Shown here: positions 1 to 8,563 of the stretch, in pieces
Layout of the letters: every line of letters starts with the position of its first letter
Numbering within the stretch: the first letter of the stretch is position 1
From: Candidatus Omnitrophota bacterium
GTDB taxonomy: Bacteria; Omnitrophota; Gorgyraeia; Gygaellales; UBA12090
NCBI GenBank assembly: GCA_030674475.1
Contig: JAUSCZ010000039.1
Location: 1 to 44,014, forward strand
DNA length: 44,014 nucleotides
Direction: 5' to 3'
Notes under the pieces: model-generated
What the model was told of the DNA's origin: nothing
What the model saw: the letters and a program-made list of their open reading frames with translations, nothing else
The model's database searches: none
Made by a program: the position numbers and the translations under genes

Positions 1-2
1 CC

Positions 3-665
3 ACCGCCCAGACCACTGCCGAAAAGATCACCCGGCTGACCAACACGGTTACCGAAACCGCCAAGGTTATCCAGGGCTTAGGCGAGAAATCCCAGGCCAT
101 CGGGGAAATCACCGAAACCATTACCTCCATTGCCGACCAGACTAACCTCTTAGCCTTAAACGCGGCTATTGAAGCCGCCCGGGCCGGAGAGGCCGGAAGA
201 GGCTTTGCCGTGGTCGCCGAAGAAGTGCGTAAATTAGCCGAAGGCTCAGCCGAGGCGGTCCGAAAGATAGGCAAGCTGATTAAATCCATCCAGAGCGAAA
301 CCCAAGAAGCAGTCAAGGCCATTCAAACCTCCTCCAAGGAAGTCCAGGAAGGCCGGGTTGAGGTGGCCAAGATTACCGAAGTTCTTGGCGAGATCAACCA
401 GTCGGTCAAAGAGGTCAATGAATTAGCCAACCAGATCTCCACCGCCATCCAACAGCAGGTTCAGGAAAACGAACAGGTGGTTAAGGCCGTGGATGAAGTA
501 GCCACCATCGCCAAAGACTCCGCCGCTACCAGCCAGGAGGTCTCCTCAAGCACCGAAGAACAGACCGCCTCAATGGAAGAGGTCTCAGCCTCGGCCCAGG
601 AGCTTTCTAATTTATCAATGGGGTTAAAAGACCTGATGGGGAAGTTTAAGGTAAAAGGAAAATAA
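3..665 (+). CDS. Methyl-accepting chemotaxis protein, C-terminal signalling domain (5' truncated by window edge)
   Basis: The frame is open from base 3 ([12 protein letters not shown]...). It contains the MCP hairpin signature [46 protein letters not shown] and continues to the stop at 665. Confidence 0.96.
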   Translation, partial: TAQTTAEKITRLTNTVTETAKVIQGLGEKSQAIGEITETITSIADQTNLLALNAAIEAARAGEAGRGFAVVAEEVRKLAEGSAEAVRKIGKLIKSIQSETQEAVKAIQTSSKEVQEGRVEVAKITEVLGEINQSVKEVNELANQISTAIQQQVQENEQVVKAVDEVATIAKDSAATSQEVSSSTEEQTASMEEVSASAQELSNLSMGLKDLMGKFKVKGK

Positions 666-685
666 AAATAGGAGGGTTAAGCCAA

Positions 686-1996
686 ATGAAAAGACAGAGA
701 AGTAAAGTATTTTTTATGGTAGTGGCGGGAATATGCGCTTTTATTCTATTCGCTCAAACGGGATTTGTCCAGGCGGATGAAAAGGATGAAACTATTAATG
801 CCCTGTTGGACAGGATTTCTAATTTAGAGAGAAAAGTGGATGAAATGAACAAGAAGATGGAAATCAATAAGTCCGTAGGGACCGCCAGCTTTAGCGAAGA
901 AGTGGTGCAGAAAAAGGTTGAGAAAATCCTTATGGAGAAAGAGGAAAAAGAAGGCGGTTTACTTAAGGCAGTGAAAGATATTAATGTCCGCGGTTTTGTG
1001 GATACTACTTATACCGTTAATCTGGGAGGGCCGGATAGCCGCGTCAATACCGCCCGGGTCTTTGATACTCAGGCCAATAATTTCAATGTTCAGGCCGCTG
1101 AGGTAGTTTTAGAGAAGCTTCCTCCGGATGAAGGAGGGGCTGGTTTCCGGACTGATCTTTATTTCGGTCAGGACGCCGAGGTAATTACTCCGCTCTATCT
1201 CTCTTCAACCACTGACCAGTTTGATTTAGAGCAGGCCTATGTCCAGCTTAAGCCTAACGGATTTAATCTTCCTATAGGCAATTGGCAGTGGATAAAATTC
1301 GGTAAGTTTGTGACAATGCACGGAGCTGAAGTGATTGAGGCCAAGGATAATTTAAATATCTCCCGGTCCCTTCTTTTTGGTTATGCCATACCCTTTACCC
1401 ATACCGGTATCCGGGCGGGTTATCAGTTTAGCGACAGTTTAGCCGGTTATTTCGGGATTAATAACGGTTGGGATAATGTTAAGGATAATAATAAGTCTAA
1501 GTCTGTAGAAAGTTCCTTGAGCTGGACCGCCAATGATAAATTATCTTTCTGCCTGGCGGGGATGTATGGGCCGGAGCAGACCTCTAATGACCATTCTCAG
1601 CGCGGATTGGTGGATTTTCTGGCTACTTATAAGCCGTTTAATAAATGGACCATTATGCTCAATGCCGACTATGGCCACGAAGAGGATATGCTGGCCGCGG
1701 GTAAAGACGGCGCCTGGAGCGGGGTTGCCGCTTATTTAAAATACGAGGTAAACAGCTGGATGAGCTTAGTTAACCGGACTGAATTTTTCAGCGACCGTCA
1801 GGGTTTAAGGGTGGTTGCCGGAACAATGCAGGACCTCTGGGAGAATACCTTTACCTTAGAAGTAAAGCCGTATAAAGACCTGACTACCCGTCTGGAATAC
1901 CGGCACGACGAGTCAAGCTCCAAGATATTCACCGCTAACCAAAAGGCAGTGGATACCCAGGACACCATAGGATTACAAATGATTTACGCGTTCTAA
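686..1996 (+). CDS. Outer-membrane beta-barrel porin-like protein with N-terminal coiled coil
   Basis: Signal peptide, short coiled coil (LLDRISNLERKVDEMNKKME), alternating beta-strand pattern, and terminal aromatic residue (MIYAF). Confidence 0.8.
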   Translation: MKRQRSKVFFMVVAGICAFILFAQTGFVQADEKDETINALLDRISNLERKVDEMNKKMEINKSVGTASFSEEVVQKKVEKILMEKEEKEGGLLKAVKDINVRGFVDTTYTVNLGGPDSRVNTARVFDTQANNFNVQAAEVVLEKLPPDEGGAGFRTDLYFGQDAEVITPLYLSSTTDQFDLEQAYVQLKPNGFNLPIGNWQWIKFGKFVTMHGAEVIEAKDNLNISRSLLFGYAIPFTHTGIRAGYQFSDSLAGYFGINNGWDNVKDNNKSKSVESSLSWTANDKLSFCLAGMYGPEQTSNDHSQRGLVDFLATYKPFNKWTIMLNADYGHEEDMLAAGKDGAWSGVAAYLKYEVNSWMSLVNRTEFFSDRQGLRVVAGTMQDLWENTFTLEVKPYKDLTTRLEYRHDESSSKIFTANQKAVDTQDTIGLQMIYAF

Positions 1997-2031
1997 GAAA
2001 GAGGGGATAGTCCTCTTTTTCGGTAAAATAA

Positions 2032-2066
2032 AAAACCCTCGCATTCACCCGCGAGGGTTTTTTATT
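2032..2066 (+). terminator. Rho-independent terminator (probably bidirectional)
   Basis: aaaaaaCCCTCGCattcaccCGCGAGGGttttttatt, between convergent genes. Confidence 0.85.
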
Positions 2067-2107
2067 ATCATGCGAAAAACCGCGTTTTACAAGAGACCGT
2101 TTTTCTG

Positions 2108-2650
2108 TCAGCAGGATTTTACGCGCGTTTTTGCTTTTAGCTTGTCTATCTTGTCCTGGACATACCAGGAAAAGTATCCTTTATACCGTCTTCGCAGGTT
2201 TGGTTTTTTCCAGTCGCGCGTGGTGATGATCCCGCGGCAATTTTTACTTTGGCAGACGCACTTAAAGGAATAGTCAAAGTCAGCGTCGGTCATCGCGTAA
2301 TCATAGGTTATCTCCTCGCCTTGGGCAATATCCCGTATCGCGGCCATCAAGAGATGCCCCTTTATCCCGGCGTTAGGCTCACAGCTGTGGTTAAAGAAAT
2401 CATCATCCTCAAGGGTGCCTTTTTTAGAAGAGACCAGATAAAATCCCTCAGCCACTTTGGTGGCATAATTCTCAATATCCTTAAATTCTCCTTTAGAGAG
2501 CCGGTTGAAATCATCCTGAGTGATAATAAAGCCTCCCCAGACCGAGATTATCTCGTCCTTCTTTATCGGCTCCAGCGCGAAGACGCCTTTACGATGTATT
2601 CCTGAGGAGCGAACCTTGACCTTTTTGTTTAAATAAGAGTGTTTAAGCAT
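2108..2650 (-). CDS. SET-domain protein (putative lysine methyltransferase)
   Basis: SET motifs: GVFALEPIKKDEIISVWGG, FFNHSCEPNAG, GEEITYDYA. Post-SET-like CVCQSKNCRG. Confidence 0.9.
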   Translation of the reverse strand: MLKHSYLNKKVKVRSSGIHRKGVFALEPIKKDEIISVWGGFIITQDDFNRLSKGEFKDIENYATKVAEGFYLVSSKKGTLEDDDFFNHSCEPNAGIKGHLLMAAIRDIAQGEEITYDYAMTDADFDYSFKCVCQSKNCRGIITTRDWKKPNLRRRYKGYFSWYVQDKIDKLKAKTRVKSC

Positions 2651-2683
2651 TTAAATAGAAAGTATAAAAATTAGCTTAATATC

Positions 2684-2831
2684 GAATTCCCTAATGACGA
2701 ATACCGAATGAATGACCAATTCTTTAATGCCTGAATGCTTAAAATCGGCTTCTTCTTAAATTTACATTAGGCATTTGGTCATTTTAGCATTTTACATTCG
2801 TTCGCCATTCGGATTTCGTCATTAGTCATTA
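2684..2831. repeat. Long imperfect hairpin made of AATGACGAATNCCGAATG-type words (family D)
   Basis: The left arm (aatgacgaataccgaatgaatgaccaattc) is complementary to the right arm (cattcgttcgccattcggatttcgtcattagtcatt). Similar elements at 12602-12737 and 33926-34077. Confidence 0.8.
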
Positions 2832-2832
2832 A

Positions 2833-3873
2833 TCAGGTATATTTTCTTGTTTGTAATTGATGTTTAGATATCGCGATTCCTTCTTTTCTTAGTCCCTTTA
2901 AGACAGAATCAAATATACGTTTATCCTTGCCCAAATCCTCCATAAAAACAAGGCCGGATGGTTTGATTTTATTGTCTAAAAGCATTTTCGCGATTAACGC
3001 CGGCACTACGGCGGTTATTTTTTGCATTGAATTAAGTTTTTCTTCTTTACGCGAACGGCTTTTCAGGCGCCAGATAATCTTTTTATTTTTAGTTAAGAGG
3101 ATAATTTCGGAAAGGGTGAAATTATCCTCTTTTCGTGCCTCCAGGATTTTTTTAGAAAGCATCAAATTTTCTTTCTTTAAGAATCCCTGGTTTTGTAAGA
3201 AATTAAAAAAAGTCATAAAGCCGTCCGGTCGGACCACCCGGCATTGAAAACTTTTAAGCTCAGGCTTCTCCAGGAGATTTTCAAAGCCGCTGGCGCAAAG
3301 ATAACTTTCGGCCTCAATTCCAAAAAACTTTTCTTTTCGATATCCGGCAAAAGGAGGAAATTTCTTCTTTTTGCCTTTAAGTATCTGCCAGGAGGGGATT
3401 TGATGCTCCAGGATTAAGTCCTCAAAACACCATAAAAAAGGAAAGAAAGATTTATTTGGCGAGAGCGAGCCGGCTTTGACCTCGATTTCCTGAATGTCAG
3501 GATGTAAGGATAGTTCTTTTCCTAAGATTAAGTTTACCAGCCCCGGCGAAAAACCGCATCCGGCAATTACCGTGATGCCGCTTTTTTCAATCCGCGTTTT
3601 TCGCTCAAGATAAAATTCCGCGTCTAAATCCGAGACATCTATGAGGGGTTTTTTGTAGCGCAGGGCTAATTTTAGGCAATCCTGGCCCAGGCTTCCGGCC
3701 AGGGCTCCGATTATAAGAGCGCACCCTTTAACCTCTTTGCCCGCGTTGGTTAAAAGAGTGATTTTATCGGCAGTTTTATTTTTTTTTAGATAGCGGGAAA
3801 TCGCCCGGGCAATACGGCCGTTACCCAGGATGACAATGCCGCTCTTTGAGGGCTCATTGATTATAACTGCCAT
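2833..3873 (-). CDS. Saccharopine dehydrogenase-like / carboxy(nor)spermidine dehydrogenase-like NAD(P)-binding protein
   Basis: N-terminal Rossmann VILGNGRIARAISRYL; CGFSPGLVN motif typical of the saccharopine dehydrogenase family. Overlaps speE. Confidence 0.8.
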   Translation of the reverse strand: MAVIINEPSKSGIVILGNGRIARAISRYLKKNKTADKITLLTNAGKEVKGCALIIGALAGSLGQDCLKLALRYKKPLIDVSDLDAEFYLERKTRIEKSGITVIAGCGFSPGLVNLILGKELSLHPDIQEIEVKAGSLSPNKSFFPFLWCFEDLILEHQIPSWQILKGKKKKFPPFAGYRKEKFFGIEAESYLCASGFENLLEKPELKSFQCRVVRPDGFMTFFNFLQNQGFLKKENLMLSKKILEARKEDNFTLSEIILLTKNKKIIWRLKSRSRKEEKLNSMQKITAVVPALIAKMLLDNKIKPSGLVFMEDLGKDKRIFDSVLKGLRKEGIAISKHQLQTRKYT

Positions 3874-4742
3874 ATCCTGGGCATTATCAGGCTGGCGTGG
3901 TGGATTTCAGGAGAGTAGTATTTTAAAGCGGAAAGTTTTTCGTCTAATCTTTGCCGGGCTCTTCGCGTGATCTCCTTGATATTTATTTCTGCCGGATCGG
4001 TAGTTTTGGCGGCCAGGAGAAAACAATATTCACAGCCTGAGCTGTATGAGGGCATGGGCAGGCGCAGGGGCGAGACGAATTCAAAGAGTTTTTTTAATTT
4101 TCCGGCAATTCCTTTTATAATCAAATCAAAATCTAAAAACGGCCCCAGCTGGAAAACCGCGACTCCGTCTTTTCTTAAGGCTTCATAGACGCTTTTATAA
4201 AAGTTAAGCTCAAAAAGGGCCTTACCGGGCCCGACCGGGTCAGTGGAATCCACCACAATAGCGTCAAAAAAGTCTTTGTTTTCTTTGATAAAGTTTTTCC
4301 CATCGGCGAAAAGAAGATTAAGCCTTTTGTCTTTAAAGCTTCCCCGGGAAACAAAAGGCAGATATTTCCGGGAAAGTTTAACCACCTCTTGGTCAATGTC
4401 AACCATATAAAGTTCATCCAGGGGGTGCTTGGAGGCTTCTCTTAATACCCCGCCGTCTCCTCCTCCCACTACCAGGAAGCGCTTAGGATTTTTATGGGAA
4501 ATCAAAAGCGGGTGGACAATCATCTCATGGTAGATGAATTCGTCGCTCTGGGAAAACTGGATTATTCCGTCAAGAGAGAGCATCTTGCCAAATCCCGGGC
4601 TTTCAAAAATATGAATATCCTGAAACTTGCTCTTTCCTTTAAATATTTCTTTTTTGAGGCCAAAGATATCCCTTTTACATCTTCTTATTCCGGGAAACGC
4701 CGCTTCAACAAACCACTCTTTCGGGTCGAAACAAATTTTCAT
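3861..4742 (-). CDS. speE: Spermidine synthase (aminopropyltransferase)
   Basis: MLSLDGIIQFSQSDEFIYHEMIVHPLL, VVGGGDGGVLREASKH, DAIVVDSTDPVGPGKALFELNFY. Confidence 0.95.
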   Translation of the reverse strand: MKICFDPKEWFVEAAFPGIRRCKRDIFGLKKEIFKGKSKFQDIHIFESPGFGKMLSLDGIIQFSQSDEFIYHEMIVHPLLISHKNPKRFLVVGGGDGGVLREASKHPLDELYMVDIDQEVVKLSRKYLPFVSRGSFKDKRLNLLFADGKNFIKENKDFFDAIVVDSTDPVGPGKALFELNFYKSVYEALRKDGVAVFQLGPFLDFDLIIKGIAGKLKKLFEFVSPLRLPMPSYSSGCEYCFLLAAKTTDPAEINIKEITRRARQRLDEKLSALKYYSPEIHHASLIMPRIWQL

Positions 4743-5107
4743 AAATTTCCTCTTCTTAAAAGGCGCGCCTTTACTTTTTTAGGAGAAAGATATTTTTTTA
4801 GATACTCCAGGGCGCCGTAAGGTTTGGTATTTTTGCCGCAGGTAAAGATGTCTATGGCAATATAGTCATGTTCAGGCCAGGTGTGTATGGCGATGTGGGA
4901 TTCAGCCAGTAAAACTACCCCGGTAATTCCCTGAACGGGAAATTTATAGATTGAGGTTTTAAGCGGGGTGTTGTTGGCGGCTTTGGCCGCCCCCAGCAAG
5001 ATCCTTTTTAATTCCGCGGAATTTTTAATAAATTTCGGCGATTTAAAATCCGCGATTAAATGTATCGGAGAACTAAAGGTATCTTTTTTATAGTTTTTTT
5101 GGGCCAT
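4739..5107 (-). CDS. speH: S-adenosylmethionine decarboxylase proenzyme
   Basis: VLLAESHIAIHTWPEHDYIAIDIFTCG, including the ES autocleavage site. Confidence 0.96.
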   Translation of the reverse strand: MAQKNYKKDTFSSPIHLIADFKSPKFIKNSAELKRILLGAAKAANNTPLKTSIYKFPVQGITGVVLLAESHIAIHTWPEHDYIAIDIFTCGKNTKPYGALEYLKKYLSPKKVKARLLRRGNL

Positions 5108-5142
5108 TCGTAAATAATGTGGAATGATTATTGGTAATTATC

Positions 5143-5170
5143 GTAGGGGCGGGTTCGAACCCGCCCCTAC
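5143..5170. repeat. Perfect 28-bp palindrome GTAGGGGCGGGTTCGAACCCGCCCCTAC
   Basis: Identical copies at 5754-5781 and 42238-42265, a truncated copy at 5727-5748, and a variant at 27348-27376. Confidence 0.97.
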
Positions 5171-5176
5171 TAAATT

Positions 5177-5677
5177 TTATTCCTCTTTTTTGCTTCCGGC
5201 TAAGGAGACTACCTTTTCCACGTGCTGGATTTCAGTGGGACTCAGGACTTTCTTAAGGTCTAAGAGAACTAAAAGCCGGTCTTTGCTGAGTTTTCCTACG
5301 CCGTAGATATAATGCTCCTGAACTTCAGTTTGAATAACCGAAGGGACATCTTCGATCTGTTCCGAAGATAACCTTAATACCTCGGAAACCGAGTCTACCA
5401 CCATTCCCATGGTCATATTCTCAATTTCGACAATGATGATGCGGGTATTTTCTCCTCTGGGCTTAGAAGGGATAACCAGCCTTTTGGCCAAGTCAATAAC
5501 CGCGACCACCTGGCCCCTTAAATTAACCACTCCCTCAACAAACTCCGGAGCCTTGGGCAGATAAGTAATAGGTATAAGCCTGACGATTTCCCTGACCTGG
5601 CTTATATCCACCCCGAATTCCTCGTTGCCGATGGCAAAGATTACCAATTGGTATTCTTTTTGTTTTTCTTGAGCCAT
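5177..5677 (-). CDS. cheW: Chemotaxis coupling protein CheW
   Basis: FAIGNEEFGVDISQVREIVRL, VVNLRGQVVAVIDLAKRL. Confidence 0.95.
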   Translation of the reverse strand: MAQEKQKEYQLVIFAIGNEEFGVDISQVREIVRLIPITYLPKAPEFVEGVVNLRGQVVAVIDLAKRLVIPSKPRGENTRIIIVEIENMTMGMVVDSVSEVLRLSSEQIEDVPSVIQTEVQEHYIYGVGKLSKDRLLVLLDLKKVLSPTEIQHVEKVVSLAGSKKEE

Positions 5678-5726
5678 TTTTTACCTCCTGGTTTTGTTTT
5701 TTGGTTCGATTAATATTAACCACATG

Positions 5727-5781
5727 GTAGGGGCGGGTTCGAACCCCACTATCGTAGGGGCGGGTTCGAACCCGCCCCTAC
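5727..5781. repeat. Truncated plus complete GTAGGGGCGGGTTCGAACCCGCCCCTAC palindromes in tandem
   Basis: gtaggggcgggttcgaacccc-actatc-gtaggggcgggttcgaacccgcccctac. Confidence 0.95.
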
Positions 5782-6389
5782 TCAGTTACCCCGAGCGCTG
5801 AAAAAACCTTACTTAGAGATTCTATGGAAGGGAAAAGCAGGAACAGCCCTTCCAGGTTTACCTCGCTTACCTTCATCTCAGTTTTGATGTAAAGGGCTTC
5901 TTCCGAATATTGGGCAATCTGGATAAAGATAAAATCCAAAATCGCCCCCACCATATCTATGGCCAGGGTGGGAGCGGAAATCAGGATATTTAACTTGGTC
6001 ATATCGGCCAGGGCCGCGACATAAGAACCGCAAAGGATGTTAGCCGTCTCTTTTAACGAGGATTGAAGCATTTCATCCTGCAGGTTGATTTGTTCGCCAG
6101 GCTGGCCTAAGAGTGCCCCGGAAAGGTTTTTGGCGTCATCCGGCGGGAATAAGAGAAACATCCTTCCGGTTAAGTCTCCTTCCAATTCCATATCTATTAC
6201 AAAAAATAGCCTCTCTCTTTCTTTTAAGAGGTTGGCGATGTTTTCCAGCGGCACAAAGTTTACCAGGGGAACGGTGATTTCCACCCTCTTAGAAAGCAGT
6301 TCGGATAAGGCTGTGGCCGCCCGCCCGGCTCCGATAGTGCCGATTTCTTTTAGTAAATCTAATTGGGCTAATGAAAATCGTTTTTCCAT
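5778..6389 (-). CDS. cheC: CheC-family CheY-P phosphatase paralog 1 (first site degenerate)
   Basis: QLDLLKEIGTIGAGRAATALS (N replaced by T in D/S-x3-E-x2-N); second site SLKETANILCG intact with P 22 residues later. Confidence 0.88.
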   Translation of the reverse strand: MEKRFSLAQLDLLKEIGTIGAGRAATALSELLSKRVEITVPLVNFVPLENIANLLKERERLFFVIDMELEGDLTGRMFLLFPPDDAKNLSGALLGQPGEQINLQDEMLQSSLKETANILCGSYVAALADMTKLNILISAPTLAIDMVGAILDFIFIQIAQYSEEALYIKTEMKVSEVNLEGLFLLFPSIESLSKVFSALGVTE

Positions 6390-6453
6390 ATGACCTTTCT
6401 TTAATGACCTGCCCCGCTCATCAGAAGACTATGCCATAATTGCTTTTTCTCTC

Positions 6454-6517
6454 CGGATAGGCGGGGTTTTCTAACCCCGCCTCGTCGAGAGCGGGACAAG
6501 AATGTCCCGCCTATCCG
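6454..6517. repeat. Cloverleaf palindrome: outer stem plus two hairpins
   Basis: GGATAG-[GCGGGGTTttctAACCCCGC]-ctcgtcgaga-[GCGGGACAagaaTGTCCCGC]-CTATCC. Confidence 0.9.
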
Positions 6518-6579
6518 TCAAAAAATGCTCATTTGGCACAGTCTCCAGGCGGGGGGATAAGAAAGTCTGTCCTTACGGA

Positions 6580-7623
6580 TTAAATCGCTTTAGCTATCTC
6601 CTGAACTATCTGCTGCGGAGAAAGGACCTTATCGGCCAGGCCGGCTTCATACACCGCCTTGGGCATTCCCCAGACTACTGAGCTTTCTTCGTTTTGGATA
6701 ATGATTGTGCCGCCTTTTTCTTTGATGCTTTTTGTTCCCTCCATGCCGTCTTTACCCATCCCGGTAAGGATTATGCCGATAATATTCTCACCGCAGGCCT
6801 GGGCCGCGGAGGACATAGTTACGTCTATTGAAGGACGGACAAAGTTTACTTGGGGATCCTGGGTAAGCCGTGCCTTTAGATGTTCTCCGTATTTTTCCAC
6901 AATCAGATGATGCCCGGCGGGGGCGACATAGGCCTTACCGGCACAGATAAATTCGTTATCCTCCGCCTCTTTGGCTTTTATTTTTGATTCCCAGGATATC
7001 CTTTCGGCAAAAGTCGTGGTGAATCCCACCGGCATATGCTGGACAATTATGAAGGCCGCTTTATCGGTTCCAGGGATGTTTTTCATAATATCCAGCACTA
7101 CCTTTGGCCCGCCGGTAGAGGCCCCTATAATTACCAATTTTTTGACGGCAAATACTTTTTCTTTCGCGGACGGGGCCACGATTCCGGAGGAGACTACGGA
7201 CATAAATTTATCCAGTTCAATTTTTCCGGCCAGCTTTATTTTTGAGACTATTTCATCTTTGAGCTTATAGATATCCAGGGATATTTCACCCGAAGGTTTG
7301 GCGATAAAATCTATCGCCCCTAACTCCAGGGCTTTCATGGTGTCGTTGGTCCCTTCCTTGGTATAGGCGGAAAGCATAATTACCTTGGTAGGCTGTTTTT
7401 TCATTACCTCTTTAAGCACGGCTATCCCGTTTAAGAGAGGAAGATTGATGTCTAAGGTAACGATATCCGGCTTAAGCTCCAGTATCTTTTGCAGTCCTTC
7501 TCTTCCGTTTTTGGCTTTATAGATAACCTCCAGGGCCGGATCAGCGTTGATGGCGTCGCCGATGACTTTACGCATTAGGAATGAATCTTCGACTATCAAA
7601 ACCCGGATTTTCTTAAGGCTCAT
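6580..7623 (-). CDS. cheB: Chemotaxis response regulator protein-glutamate methylesterase CheB
   Basis: REC domain plus IIGASTGGPKVV, IVQHMPVGFTTTFAERI, IILTGMGKDGMEG. Confidence 0.98.
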   Translation of the reverse strand: MSLKKIRVLIVEDSFLMRKVIGDAINADPALEVIYKAKNGREGLQKILELKPDIVTLDINLPLLNGIAVLKEVMKKQPTKVIMLSAYTKEGTNDTMKALELGAIDFIAKPSGEISLDIYKLKDEIVSKIKLAGKIELDKFMSVVSSGIVAPSAKEKVFAVKKLVIIGASTGGPKVVLDIMKNIPGTDKAAFIIVQHMPVGFTTTFAERISWESKIKAKEAEDNEFICAGKAYVAPAGHHLIVEKYGEHLKARLTQDPQVNFVRPSIDVTMSSAAQACGENIIGIILTGMGKDGMEGTKSIKEKGGTIIIQNEESSVVWGMPKAVYEAGLADKVLSPQQIVQEIAKAI

Positions 7624-7630
7624 TTGATAA

Positions 7631-8122
7631 TTAAACCTCTTTTCTTCCCCAGGAGACGGTGTCTACAAAGACCTTGCCGTTTTCCAGATTCAGTTCTATG
7701 GTTCTTCCGAAAGTTCCGCCTACTTCTTCGGCGGTAATTTTAATGCCTAATTCGTTAAGGACTATTCGGGCCATCTCGATATTCTTTTCCCCCACGTTTA
7801 AGATGCTGTCAACGGTGATGAAGCTGAACATATGGGCTCCTCCGAAAAGCTTTATCACCAGGCTTGTTTTTGGACAGCCCAGTTTTTCAAAATCTTCGAT
7901 GCTTTTTTTGATTACGGAATTGACAAAGCGATGGGGGTTGGATTTCATTCTGGCCTTGTCAATATCCGGAAGCATGGGATGGGCCATCGTCCCGATCTTT
8001 TTTCCGGGATGATAAAAGGTGATGCCTAAACAGGAGCCCAGGGCTCTGGTGATTAAACGCGCGGGCGCGCAGCCTGTGTGCATATTCCCCATTGAAACTT
8101 CAATCAGATTATCTTCCGCCAT
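7631..8122 (-). CDS. cheD: Chemoreceptor glutamine deamidase CheD
   Basis: RALGSCLGITFYHPGKKIGTMAHPMLP, KLFGGAHMF, EEVGGTFGRTIELNLENGKV. Confidence 0.97.
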   Translation of the reverse strand: MAEDNLIEVSMGNMHTGCAPARLITRALGSCLGITFYHPGKKIGTMAHPMLPDIDKARMKSNPHRFVNSVIKKSIEDFEKLGCPKTSLVIKLFGGAHMFSFITVDSILNVGEKNIEMARIVLNELGIKITAEEVGGTFGRTIELNLENGKVFVDTVSWGRKEV

Positions 8123-8128
8123 ATTTTT

Positions 8129-8170
8129 ATTTTTTCCGCCGAAAAGCGGATCCGCCCGTGGCGGAAAAAA
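8129..8170. repeat. Palindromic hairpin between cheD and cheY
   Basis: ttttttCCGCCgaaaagcggatccgcccgtGGCGGaaaaaa. Confidence 0.75.
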
Positions 8171-8171
8171 G

Positions 8172-8543
8172 CTATCCTTTTAATGCCCTATTTACCGCCT
8201 CAATTACTCTTGAGGGCTGAAAGGGTTTAGTGATAAAGTCTTTTGCTCCGGCCTGGATTGCCTCAACCACTAATGAGTGTTGGCCCATTGCCGAGACCAT
8301 AATTACCCTGGCCTGGGGGTCAATCTTCATAATCTCTTTTACCGCGCCAATTCCGTCTAAGTCTTCAACCTTGGGCATTACGATGTCGCAGGTTACCACA
8401 TCCGGTTTTAATTCCTTGTATTTATCAATAGCGGCCTTGGCGTTCTCCGCCTCTCCACAGACCTCATAGCCCTCTTTCTTGAGTATATCAGAGAGCATCT
8501 TGCGCATAAACAGCGCGTCATCCACTACCAGAATCCTTGCCAT
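8172..8543 (-). CDS. cheY: Chemotaxis response regulator CheY (copy 1)
   Basis: Single REC domain: ILVVDDALFMR, DVVTCDIVMP, VIMVSAM, GAKDFITKPF. Confidence 0.96.
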   Translation of the reverse strand: MARILVVDDALFMRKMLSDILKKEGYEVCGEAENAKAAIDKYKELKPDVVTCDIVMPKVEDLDGIGAVKEIMKIDPQARVIMVSAMGQHSLVVEAIQAGAKDFITKPFQPSRVIEAVNRALKG

Positions 8544-8563
8544 AGCTTACCTCCCAGTTTTTG

